Source of the DNA: Treponema sp.
Lineage (GTDB): Bacteria; Spirochaetota; Spirochaetia; Treponematales; UBA12059
Length of the DNA stretch: 6,056 nucleotides
Assembly (NCBI GenBank): GCA_012517645.1
Contig: JAAYUR010000289.1
Coordinates: 1-6,056 of the forward strand
Reading direction: 5' to 3'
Below, piece after piece: positions 1-4,859 of the stretch. The position numbers were made by a program, and so were the translations under genes. How positions within the stretch are numbered: the stretch's first letter is position 1; every line of letters starts with the position of its first letter. The notes under the pieces are model-generated. The model did not search any database and had not been told where the DNA came from. It saw only the letters and a program-made list of their open reading frames with translations.

Positions 1-43
1 GACTACTCTCTTTTCCTCTCGGCAAACGGCCCGCAGGGCCGTC

Positions 44-169
44 TGCTGCGGCACTGTAGATCGCTGAAGGCGCGAAGCGCCTTCAGCGCCTACACCGCAG
101 CACGGATGCTGCGGCACTGCAGATCGCTGAAGGCGCGAAGCGCCTTCAGCGCCTACACCGCAGCACGGA
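44..169. repeat. 63-bp tandem duplication
   Basis: Positions 44-106 and 107-169 are two head-to-tail 63-base copies that differ at one position (T at 57, C at 120). Each copy starts TGCTGCGGCACTG, contains the 12-bp GAA-loop hairpin and ends CCGCAGCACGGA. The shared core reappears at 235-285 without the CCGCAGCA tail. The near-identity suggests a recent duplication. Confidence 0.9.
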
Positions 170-252
170 TGCCGTCCCGCGCGATAGCGCGGACGACTAT
201 CTTTTCCTCTCGGCAAACGGCCCGTAGGGCCGTCTGCTGCGGCACTGCAGAT

Positions 253-279
253 CGATGAAGGCGCGAAGCGCCTTCATCG
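253..279. repeat. 12-bp perfect hairpin, third copy, just 3' of the FMN-binding gene
   Basis: The stem CGATGAAGGCGC (253-264) pairs perfectly with GCGCCTTCATCG (268-279) around loop GAA. The other two copies read CGCTGAAGGCGC/GCGCCTTCAGCG, so both sides of one pair changed together (C-G to A-T) and pairing is kept. On the minus strand the hairpin begins about 15 bases after the stop codon at 295. It may be a 3' processing or stability element, or a weak terminator, but no U-run follows it. Confidence 0.7.
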
Positions 280-294
280 CCTACAGGATGTAGA

Positions 295-1173
295 CTACTT
301 CTTGAACGCCTTGTGCTGAAGGGCCAGGGCCATCTTGTAGGCGGCCTGGAGCTCCAGGGCATAGTGCGGGAAGTCGGAGTAGGTGGCTCCGGTCACGGCG
401 TCGGCGACGACAAACACGGTGTCCTCCGCGGCGGTGTAGTCCGCGGCCTTGGCGTTGGCGTCGACATTCTTGTCCTCGACGATCGTCACCTTGGTCTTCT
501 TCAGGGAGAAGGCGGTGTAATCGGCGGTGGGGTGGGCCTTGAAGAAGTCGATGAGGGCCTTATAGTTGTACCGGTAGCCGATAGACTCCTTCGTCAGGGG
601 CATGTAGGTGGCCATCTTGTTGGCCTTGTCCATGTTCCCGTAGTGGACCGTCTGGGACGCCTTCTTGCCCAAGGTTACCTTGAGGCCGTCGATGGTCACG
701 TTGTACAGGTTGTCTTCCCGGGCGGCCTTGGCGTAGGCGGCGGCGCGGATGGGGTTGGACATGAGCCCCTCGAAATCCAGCTCATACTGCCGGGTGGGCT
801 TGGTGAACGCGTCCTTGCCCGGGGTGAACTGGGACCAGACGTAGGTGCCGTCTTCCTTGAGGTTGTATACGTAGAACATATACCCCTTGATCATCGGGTC
901 GGGATTGGAGGTGTTGGCCAGGGGATCCGGCACGCGGACCACGGCGCCGTCCATCAAGGACTTCCCGTCCGGAGAATTGTACTCGGCCCATCCGCCCGGT
1001 CCCTGCCACTCGTTCAGGGAAGCGGACAGTACCTTGCCCTTCTTGTCCACGGTCACGGTGGCTTCGCCGATGTACCCGCCCTGGTGAGCCACGAAATACT
1101 TTGTCGCGGTCTGCCCGAACGCCGTCCAGGCGCAGAGCAGAATCGCGATGGAAACGATAGCGATCCTCTTCAT
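295..1173 (-). CDS. Secreted FMN-binding-domain protein (predicted covalent flavoprotein)
   Basis: The product has 292 aa. Residues 1-20 form a Sec signal peptide (MKR, then a hydrophobic stretch, then AWTAFG), with likely signal peptidase I cleavage after G20, so the mature protein acts outside the cytoplasm. The mature start (GGYIGEATVTVDKKGKVLSA, residues 32-51) resembles the opening strands of FMN_bind domains. The C-terminal DAVTGATYS (258-266) fits the Dxx(S/T)GA(T/S)x(S/T) motif modified by the flavin transferase ApbE, with Thr264 the expected FMN attachment site. Related domains occur in RnfG and NqrC, where they carry electrons. About 200 residues separate the two conserved parts, much more than in a minimal FMN_bind domain, and I do not recognise that middle region. 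The start at 1173 has AAGGAGG five bases upstream and leads directly into the signal peptide. An in-frame ATG at 1257 would bury the signal. No ApbE or redox partner lies nearby. The family is fairly sure; the physiological role is unknown. Confidence 0.85.
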   Translation of the reverse strand: MKRIAIVSIAILLCAWTAFGQTATKYFVAHQGGYIGEATVTVDKKGKVLSASLNEWQGPGGWAEYNSPDGKSLMDGAVVRVPDPLANTSNPDPMIKGYMFYVYNLKEDGTYVWSQFTPGKDAFTKPTRQYELDFEGLMSNPIRAAAYAKAAREDNLYNVTIDGLKVTLGKKASQTVHYGNMDKANKMATYMPLTKESIGYRYNYKALIDFFKAHPTADYTAFSLKKTKVTIVEDKNVDANAKAADYTAAEDTVFVVADAVTGATYSDFPHYALELQAAYKMALALQHKAFKK

Positions 1174-1178
1174 GGGAC

Positions 1179-1185
1179 CCTCCTT
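1179..1185 (-). promoter_or_regulatory. Shine-Dalgarno AAGGAGG of the FMN-binding gene
   Basis: On the minus strand AAGGAGG is followed by GTCCC and ATG, a five-base spacing. It decides the start at 1173 over the in-frame upstream ATG at 1257. Confidence 0.85.
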
Positions 1186-1191
1186 CAAAAT

Positions 1192-1225
1192 ACCCGCCGA
1201 AATCGAGCAAAGGCGGGTTCCGCCT
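1192..1225 (-). promoter_or_regulatory. Alternative hairpins in the FMN-binding gene leader (possible attenuator)
   Basis: On the minus strand the segment CCCGCC (1217 down to 1212) can pair in two exclusive ways. Upstream it meets AGGCGG (1225-1220) in a tight hairpin with an AAC loop. Downstream it meets GGCGGG (1198-1193), a 7-bp stem when the flanking A-T pair is counted, with loop TTTGCTCGATTTC. The second hairpin is followed at once by TATTTT and then the Shine-Dalgarno. This resembles a terminator/antiterminator pair. The U-run is short and no known riboswitch is recognised, so function is inferred. Confidence 0.4.
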
Positions 1226-1255
1226 CCGGGTTTAAGGCCTCGGGGAGGTTGATAC

Positions 1256-1345
1256 ATAGTAGAATTCTCCAGATGACCGAATTAGTCAAGATGAAAAAAT
1301 ATAGATTAAAGATCATAGTTATTTTAATATATAAACGAGGCGACT
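1256..1345 (-). promoter_or_regulatory. AT-rich promoter island upstream of the FMN-binding gene
   Basis: This block is strikingly AT-rich compared with everything around it. On the minus strand a TTGACT hexamer (1289-1284) is preceded by an A/T-rich stretch (about 1290-1335) like an UP element. The -10 is unclear: AATTCT lies at 17-base spacing but is weak, and TACTAT (1261-1256) is better but 22 bases away. The leader would be about 70-90 bases, enough to include the alternative hairpins. Confidence 0.45.
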
Positions 1346-1355
1346 CTCCCGTAGT

Positions 1356-1481
1356 GGTACGAAGCTTGTGATGCCCGAGCTCCAAGCTCGTACCGCGATC
1401 TGATCTCTACCGGAACCCCTCCGAAACGTCCTCCGAACCAGCTGTGAGGCCTCCGGGTACGAGCACCACAGGCTTCGTACC
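1356..1481. repeat. Pair of inverted REP-like hairpins (possible 126-bp MITE-like element)
   Basis: Two related palindromes face each other. The first has GGTACG-A-AGCTTG (1356-1368) pairing with CAAGCTCGTACC (1383-1394), with one bulged A. The second has GGTACGAGC (1456-1464) pairing with GCTTCGTACC (1472-1481), with one bulge. The left edge GGTACGAAGCTTGTG (1356-1370) matches the reverse complement of the right edge, GGTACGAAGCCTGTG, at 14 of 15 bases, so the whole unit has terminal inverted repeats. It encodes nothing and lies between divergent promoters. The rest of 1174-1538 holds the FMN-gene leader, the AT-rich island and the start signals of the next gene. Confidence 0.65.
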
Positions 1482-1524
1482 GCCCGGGAGATTTCCGGCA
1501 GTGGCGTCCCGACGGAATCCGGTG

Positions 1525-1530
1525 TATATT
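1525..1530 (+). promoter_or_regulatory. Candidate -10 (TATATT) for the cyclase-like gene
   Basis: TATATT matches the sigma70-type -10 at five of six positions and ends eight bases before the ATG at 1539. The -35 is weak: TGGCGT at 17-base spacing. Transcription would start at or just before the start codon. The AGGA just before the ATG is too close to serve as a normal Shine-Dalgarno. Confidence 0.4.
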
Positions 1531-1538
1531 CCCAGGAA

Positions 1539-3029
1539 ATGTTGAGTTCATCCTTCCGGAGGGTCTTTCAAGCCCGATCCCGGGAAGCGGTCCTCGTGGT
1601 GGTCCGCATGCCCCTGACCGAGGTCAACCGCCCCGCCCTGTCCGCCGCCGCGCGAAGAGCCGCCGTGGAGGCTCTGTTGGCCGCCCGGTTCCCGCTGGTG
1701 CGGATTTGCCACGCCGTCGCGGTCCTGGCTTCCTCCGCCTCGGGACCGGGTATACCCGAGGGTGCCGCCCGCGTCCGAGCCCTTCGGGCCGCCCTGGACG
1801 CGGCGGCCGCGGAGGCGGGTTTGTCCGACGGGCCCAAGGCCTCCGGGATCCCGGCTATGAACCTGCCCGCTTGTCCCTGCGCCCGAGTCGTATCCGCCGG
1901 GAATCGACTTCCCATACCCGCGTCCCTGGTGGAGTCCGCGAGGGTCTCTGGATCCGGTTTGCGCATACTCCGCTTCAAACCCTCTGGGTTGAAACGAGAA
2001 CCTCGGTACCTGGCCGAGGGGCTCATGGATCTCCTTCGCCGGGACAAGCTCCTGGGGCTCTATGCGATCACGGGGAAGCGTCCGGACTCTCCGGTTCGGG
2101 AATTCGCCCTCTTCGTTCCGGATCCTCCGCCTCCGGAGACGCCCGGGGATGAACCGGGACCCGATTTCCTTGCGGGGTTTCCCGTACGCGGACGAATCCG
2201 GACCCTGGTTGGCGCCGGGGAAGACGCCCGCCCGGATCTTACGGGCTTTGATCTGATCGACGGCGATCCCATGGAATTCCGGCCCGAATCGGTCCCCGGC
2301 GAACAATTCACTCCGTACGGGAAGCCGGGTCCGCTTCGCACGGTCTCCGGGACCCGGATCTCCGCGGAATCGGCTGCCCCCCTGCGCCGGGATCCTCGGG
2401 CCGGGGAGTACAGGAACGCGGCGGTCCTTCGGGCGGAGATACCGGATCTCCTGGAAGTCCTCCGCGGTCGGGAACCCAGTAAAAGTGCGGAATACCTGAA
2501 CCGGGTACTGTCCCGGCTCGCCTCCTGCGCGAAGGCCGCGGGGGGCACCGTGGACGTCTGCGGGGGCGGCGGGATCCTGGCCTATTGGGGGGCACCGGCA
2601 TCCTCGGGCGAGGATGCACAGCGCGCCGGTCGCGCTGCCCTGGCCATGCGCAGGGTGGTTACGGCCTTGAACCGCGGTCGCGCATCGTCGGGTCTGCAAC
2701 CGATCCGCCTTCATTGCGCTCTGGACGCAGGCCCGGTTCTGGCCGCGGAACTCGGCACCCCGGAGCGGGTCTCGTATACCGTGGCCGGGGAGGCCCTGCG
2801 GAGATCCGCGGGGTTCGGACACCGGAACGGGCCCTGGGGCACGGATATCCTGGTTTCCGAGTATGCCGCCCGGCTCATGGGCGCCGGCTTCCTCGTCCGT
2901 CCTATGGGTAACCTGGAGATCGGGAGCGACGGTGCCGCGGTCGGGATCTACGCCCTGATCGGGCGAACCGGAGATTCCTCGGACCCTCGGAATCTCGAGG
3001 ACCTCCGGCGGAGAATCGGGACGGGCTGA
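1539..3029 (+). CDS. Degenerate class III nucleotidyl cyclase-domain protein
   Basis: The product has 496 aa and is probably cytoplasmic, with no signal peptide or membrane helix. Residues about 291-475 align by eye with the adenylate/guanylate cyclase catalytic domain: AAVLRAEI (294-301), EYLNRVLSRL (318-327), GGTVDVCGGGGILAYWGAP (335-353), YTVAGEAL (413-420), TDILVS (435-440) and VGIYALIG (468-475). All six hallmark positions are changed: metal Asp to E300 and G344, base-selecting Lys/Asp to V340 and E418, transition-state Asn/Arg to R421 and G425. Cyclase activity is therefore unlikely; a regulatory or binding role is inferred. Residues 1-280 are unrecognised. They are Ala/Arg-rich and contain a Pro-rich stretch near 194-208. 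ATG 1539 is the only start after the in-frame stop at 1401, apart from the internal Met24. Codon choice supports this frame throughout. The gene converges on the rubrerythrin gene with only 15 bases between them. Confidence 0.75.
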   Translation: MLSSSFRRVFQARSREAVLVVVRMPLTEVNRPALSAAARRAAVEALLAARFPLVRICHAVAVLASSASGPGIPEGAARVRALRAALDAAAAEAGLSDGPKASGIPAMNLPACPCARVVSAGNRLPIPASLVESARVSGSGLRILRFKPSGLKREPRYLAEGLMDLLRRDKLLGLYAITGKRPDSPVREFALFVPDPPPPETPGDEPGPDFLAGFPVRGRIRTLVGAGEDARPDLTGFDLIDGDPMEFRPESVPGEQFTPYGKPGPLRTVSGTRISAESAAPLRRDPRAGEYRNAAVLRAEIPDLLEVLRGREPSKSAEYLNRVLSRLASCAKAAGGTVDVCGGGGILAYWGAPASSGEDAQRAGRAALAMRRVVTALNRGRASSGLQPIRLHCALDAGPVLAAELGTPERVSYTVAGEALRRSAGFGHRNGPWGTDILVSEYAARLMGAGFLVRPMGNLEIGSDGAAVGIYALIGRTGDSSDPRNLEDLRRRIGTG

Positions 3030-3044
3030 AGGCCTTCCGGCGGC

Positions 3045-3539
3045 TTAGAAGGGTTCGAAGCGCTGGGTATCGAACCAGTAGCGCTCGGACTCGTCCTGGA
3101 TGGCCAGCAAGTCCTTGTAGTGCTGCTCCTCCCAATCGGCCAGGGTGTCGAAGAAGGCCCTCAACGCGGGATCCACCGTCTCCTCCGCGGCTTTCCGGTA
3201 GTGCCGTACGGCCTCCACTTCCAGGAGGACTCCTGCGGCCACGGCGGTCACCAAGTGCTGGCTGCTCCCCACCCGGCGGCAGAATTCCGGGGTAACCAGG
3301 GGACTGCGGCCGTCCATCCCGAAGACCTCCGCCGCGAGGTTCTGGTCGGGCATCTTTCCCCGGGAAAGATCCTTGTAATACGACAAGAGCCAGTTGTAGT
3401 GTCTCTGCTCCTCCTTGCCCCGCTCCCGGAAGAACTCGGCCACCGGGCCGTCGGCTTTTTCCGCGGCCTCCATATAGATGGTCACGCTGTCCAGCTCGCC
3501 CTTCAGCCCTTTCTTCACGGCCGCCAATAAGTTGTCCAT
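3045..3539 (-). CDS. Rubrerythrin-type ferritin-like diiron protein
   Basis: The product has 164 aa and is a cytoplasmic four-helix bundle. Two half-repeats each carry an iron-ligand helix pair. In the first, helix A (GELDSVTIYMEAAE, 14-27) is followed by E44xxH47 in KEEQRHYNWLL. In the second, helix C (LLEVEAVRHYRKAAEE, 105-120) is followed by E137xxH140 in DWEEQHYKDLL. This Glu and ExxH pattern is that of rubrerythrin and related diiron proteins, which in many anaerobes reduce peroxide. The C-terminal rubredoxin domain of classical rubrerythrin is absent: there is one cysteine (C87) and no CxxC pair, so electrons must come from another protein, or the role is different. The start at 3539 is set by GAGGAG five bases upstream; the open frame extends further to 3623, but that part is Pro/Arg-rich and looks untranslated. 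The promoter and leader are listed separately. The fold is fairly sure; peroxidase activity is inferred. Confidence 0.88.
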   Translation of the reverse strand: MDNLLAAVKKGLKGELDSVTIYMEAAEKADGPVAEFFRERGKEEQRHYNWLLSYYKDLSRGKMPDQNLAAEVFGMDGRSPLVTPEFCRRVGSSQHLVTAVAAGVLLEVEAVRHYRKAAEETVDPALRAFFDTLADWEEQHYKDLLAIQDESERYWFDTQRFEPF

Positions 3540-3544
3540 GATCG

Positions 3545-3550
3545 CTCCTC
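3545..3550 (-). promoter_or_regulatory. Shine-Dalgarno GAGGAG of the rubrerythrin gene
   Basis: On the minus strand GAGGAG is followed by CGATC and ATG. It fixes the start at 3539 rather than the longer in-frame reading. Confidence 0.75.
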
Positions 3551-3552
3551 GG

Positions 3553-3614
3553 GGCCCCCGACGGGGCCGGTTGTTCCGGGCCGCCGGGGACACCCGAGGC
3601 GTCGGACCCGGCGG
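3553..3614 (-). promoter_or_regulatory. Structured leader of the rubrerythrin gene
   Basis: Two perfect hairpins lie between promoter and ribosome site. CCGCCGGG (3581-3588) pairs with CCCGGCGG (3607-3614), and GGCCCC (3553-3558) pairs with GGGGCC (3563-3568) around a four-base loop. The second sits directly before the Shine-Dalgarno. It may affect translation or mRNA life; no known RNA family is recognised. Confidence 0.4.
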
Positions 3615-3625
3615 ACCGCACACAA

Positions 3626-3654
3626 AATATACTTCCCCCGATGCGGGCGCTCAA
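3626..3654 (-). promoter_or_regulatory. Sigma70-type promoter of the rubrerythrin gene
   Basis: On the minus strand TTGAGC (3654-3649) and TATATT (3631-3626) are separated by exactly 17 bases. The -10 matches consensus at five of six positions and the -35 at four. Start of transcription is expected near 3619, giving a leader of about 80 bases. Confidence 0.7.
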
Positions 3655-3692
3655 GGGCGGTACGCCGAGGCGGGGCATATATTGAGGCGGGC

Positions 3693-3721
3693 TTGCCAAC
3701 CCGGGGCTTCGGTGATAGCGT
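3693..3721 (+). promoter_or_regulatory. Candidate promoter of the lipid kinase gene (leaderless type)
   Basis: TTGCCA (3693-3698) and TAGCGT (3716-3721) are 17 bases apart, and the ATG follows six bases later. The -10 is weak but keeps the TAnnnT frame. No Shine-Dalgarno precedes the ATG. An alternative -10, TATATT at 3678-3683, has no -35 partner and would give a leader of about 40 bases. Confidence 0.4.
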
Positions 3722-3727
3722 CCCCGC

Positions 3728-4798
3728 ATGAGCATCGAGCGGTTCGCGGACGGCGTGGCTTTCCTGGCTTCCCGGTCCCCGATCTTCGGCGACAAGCCCC
3801 TGGACGTGACCCTGATCGCGAATCCCAGGGCCGGGGGCTTCACCCGGTCCCGGGTCTACGCCCGCCACCTGGCCGAGATCAAGAGGTTGGCCGAGCGGGC
3901 CGCCGCCCTCCCCGATCGGAGGGCGGCGACGAGTTTCCGCCTCCACGCCACCCAGTATCCCAAACACGCCGCGGAGGTCACCCGGGACCTGGCGGAGGAA
4001 GCCCGGGCCGCCCCGGAGGTGGAGCGCCTGGTCGTGACCGCAGGCGGGGACGGCACGGTCCTGGAAGCCCTCTCGACGCTGATGAGCCTGAGCGAGGCGG
4101 AGCGCAGCCGCTTCGTGGTCCTGCGCCTCCCGATGGGAACCGGAAACGACGGGGCGGATTCCCGGGAGCTCCTGCCCGCCCTGGATCTGCTCCTCGGGCC
4201 TTCGCGCTTCGACCGCCAGCCGGCTCTTCGGGTGCGCCCCGCGACCGCCGGAAAACCCGGCGGCAAGGGACCCTGGTGGTCCTTCAACATCGCCTCCCTG
4301 GGGGCGGACGCCTTCGTCACGGACATGACGAACCGTCTCAAGCTGAGCTTCCCGGGGGATTCGTACAAACTCTGGGTCGAGCTGGCCACGATCTTCTACG
4401 ATTCGCTCTGGCCCACCCGGGGTTTCGAAGTCCGAGCCTGGGACTCGAAGGGCCGGGAGGCCCGGCATTTCCGGGGGGATATGCTTCTTCTGGCCATGGG
4501 AGTTTCGGGGCACCGTACCTACGGCTCCAACAAGCCGATCCTGCCGGACGACGACGACGTCTGCCTCGTACGGCAGATGCCCTTTCTGCGGAAACTGGTC
4601 GTGAAGGGCCCCCTGACCGCGGGGAGGCATCGGGGCTTTCCCGAGGTCGACCTCTTCTCCGCGGCCCGGGTGGAAATCCGCTTCGCCCACCGCGCCCTGG
4701 TGCAGATGGACGGCGAGGCGGAGCGCTTGGAGCCCGAGGACTTCCCCGTGGTTTTCGAGCGCACCGAGCCCGCGATCCGGGTGATCCGGAGGGCTTGA
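3728..4798 (+). CDS. Diacylglycerol kinase-family lipid kinase (DAGK catalytic domain)
   Basis: The product has 356 aa. It probably phosphorylates a lipid alcohol such as diacylglycerol with ATP at the inner membrane face; the substrate cannot be read from sequence. Family motifs appear in order: LIANPRAGG (29-37) for the first nucleotide-binding strand, GGDGT (106-110) for the ATP loop, PMGTGND (135-141), FNIASLGADAFV in the second domain, and DGE (328-330) near the C-terminus. This is the YegS/DgkB/sphingosine-kinase fold. There is no signal peptide or membrane helix. It is somewhat longer than the usual 300 or so residues, owing partly to about 24 residues before the first motif. The DG pair often seen after the second nucleotide-binding region is replaced by an acidic run, DDDD, near 275. 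The start lacks a Shine-Dalgarno. The upstream region is shared with the divergent rubrerythrin gene. Confidence 0.88.
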   Translation: MSIERFADGVAFLASRSPIFGDKPLDVTLIANPRAGGFTRSRVYARHLAEIKRLAERAAALPDRRAATSFRLHATQYPKHAAEVTRDLAEEARAAPEVERLVVTAGGDGTVLEALSTLMSLSEAERSRFVVLRLPMGTGNDGADSRELLPALDLLLGPSRFDRQPALRVRPATAGKPGGKGPWWSFNIASLGADAFVTDMTNRLKLSFPGDSYKLWVELATIFYDSLWPTRGFEVRAWDSKGREARHFRGDMLLLAMGVSGHRTYGSNKPILPDDDDVCLVRQMPFLRKLVVKGPLTAGRHRGFPEVDLFSAARVEIRFAHRALVQMDGEAERLEPEDFPVVFERTEPAIRVIRRA

Positions 4799-4815
4799 TC
4801 GGTTCCGCCCCGTCC

Positions 4816-4855
4816 CCGAGCCGCCCGATCCGGGCGCCGCGGCGGCGCGGCTCGG
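4816..4855. terminator. GC-rich hairpin between convergent genes (possible bidirectional terminator)
   Basis: CCGAGCCGC (4816-4824) pairs perfectly with GCGGCTCGG (4847-4855), and the loop contains the palindrome CGCCGCGGCG (4835-4844). It lies 17 bases after the lipid kinase stop and just past the glutaminase stop at 4860. No T-run follows on either strand, so intrinsic termination would be inefficient. The placement is the main argument. Confidence 0.5.
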
Positions 4856-4859
4856 TCTT

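Larger units (their letters stand above)
1..294. repeat. Non-coding hairpin repeat array (REP/BIME-like)
   Basis: No convincing gene lies here. The stretch is built from recurring modules. A long unit, GACTACTCTCTTTTCC then CTCGGCAAACGGCCC and onward, runs from 1 to about 94 and recurs at 192-285 with a few differences. Part of the unit is duplicated in between. Short perfect hairpins seen directly are: ACGGCCC/GGGCCGT with loop GCA (26-42) and GTA (217-233); a 12-bp stem with loop GAA three times (62-88, 125-151, 253-279); CCGCAGCA/TGCTGCGG with loop CGGA (95-114); and a CGCGC/GCGCG stem with loop GATA (178-191) that extends to GTC/GAC with one bulge. The array starts at or before the window edge and ends at the stop codon of the FMN-binding gene. 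By analogy with REP/BIME elements it may stabilise or end transcripts; that is inference. Confidence 0.85.

Noticed and set aside
1..285. CRISPR array
   Set aside because: The repeats are long and directly abutting or irregularly spaced, with no unique spacers of constant length.
1134..1173. Lipoprotein signal (ILLC at residues 11-14) in the FMN-binding protein
   Set aside because: The cysteine follows Leu-Leu inside the hydrophobic core and a standard AFG cleavage site lies downstream, so ordinary secretion is more likely.
1174..1257. Longer reading of the FMN-binding gene from the ATG at 1257
   Set aside because: It would put 28 residues before a clear signal peptide. The internal ATG at 1173 has a far better Shine-Dalgarno.
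313..1371. 352-aa plus-strand open frame opposite the FMN-binding gene
   Set aside because: Gly/Val/Leu-rich antisense shadow with no domain; the minus-strand protein has a signal peptide and conserved motifs.
1548..2822. 424-aa minus-strand open frame opposite the cyclase-like gene
   Set aside because: Arg/Gly/Pro-rich composition and no motif. The plus frame has cyclase-fold blocks.
1539..3029. Active adenylate or guanylate cyclase
   Set aside because: Every hallmark metal, base-selecting and transition-state residue is substituted.
3028..3037. GAAGGCCTTC palindrome between convergent genes as a terminator
   Set aside because: It has no loop and no T-run, so it cannot form a normal terminator hairpin.
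3540..3623. N-terminal extension of the rubrerythrin-type protein
   Set aside because: Pro/Arg-rich residues unlike the family, with two leader hairpins in the DNA and a good Shine-Dalgarno before the internal ATG.
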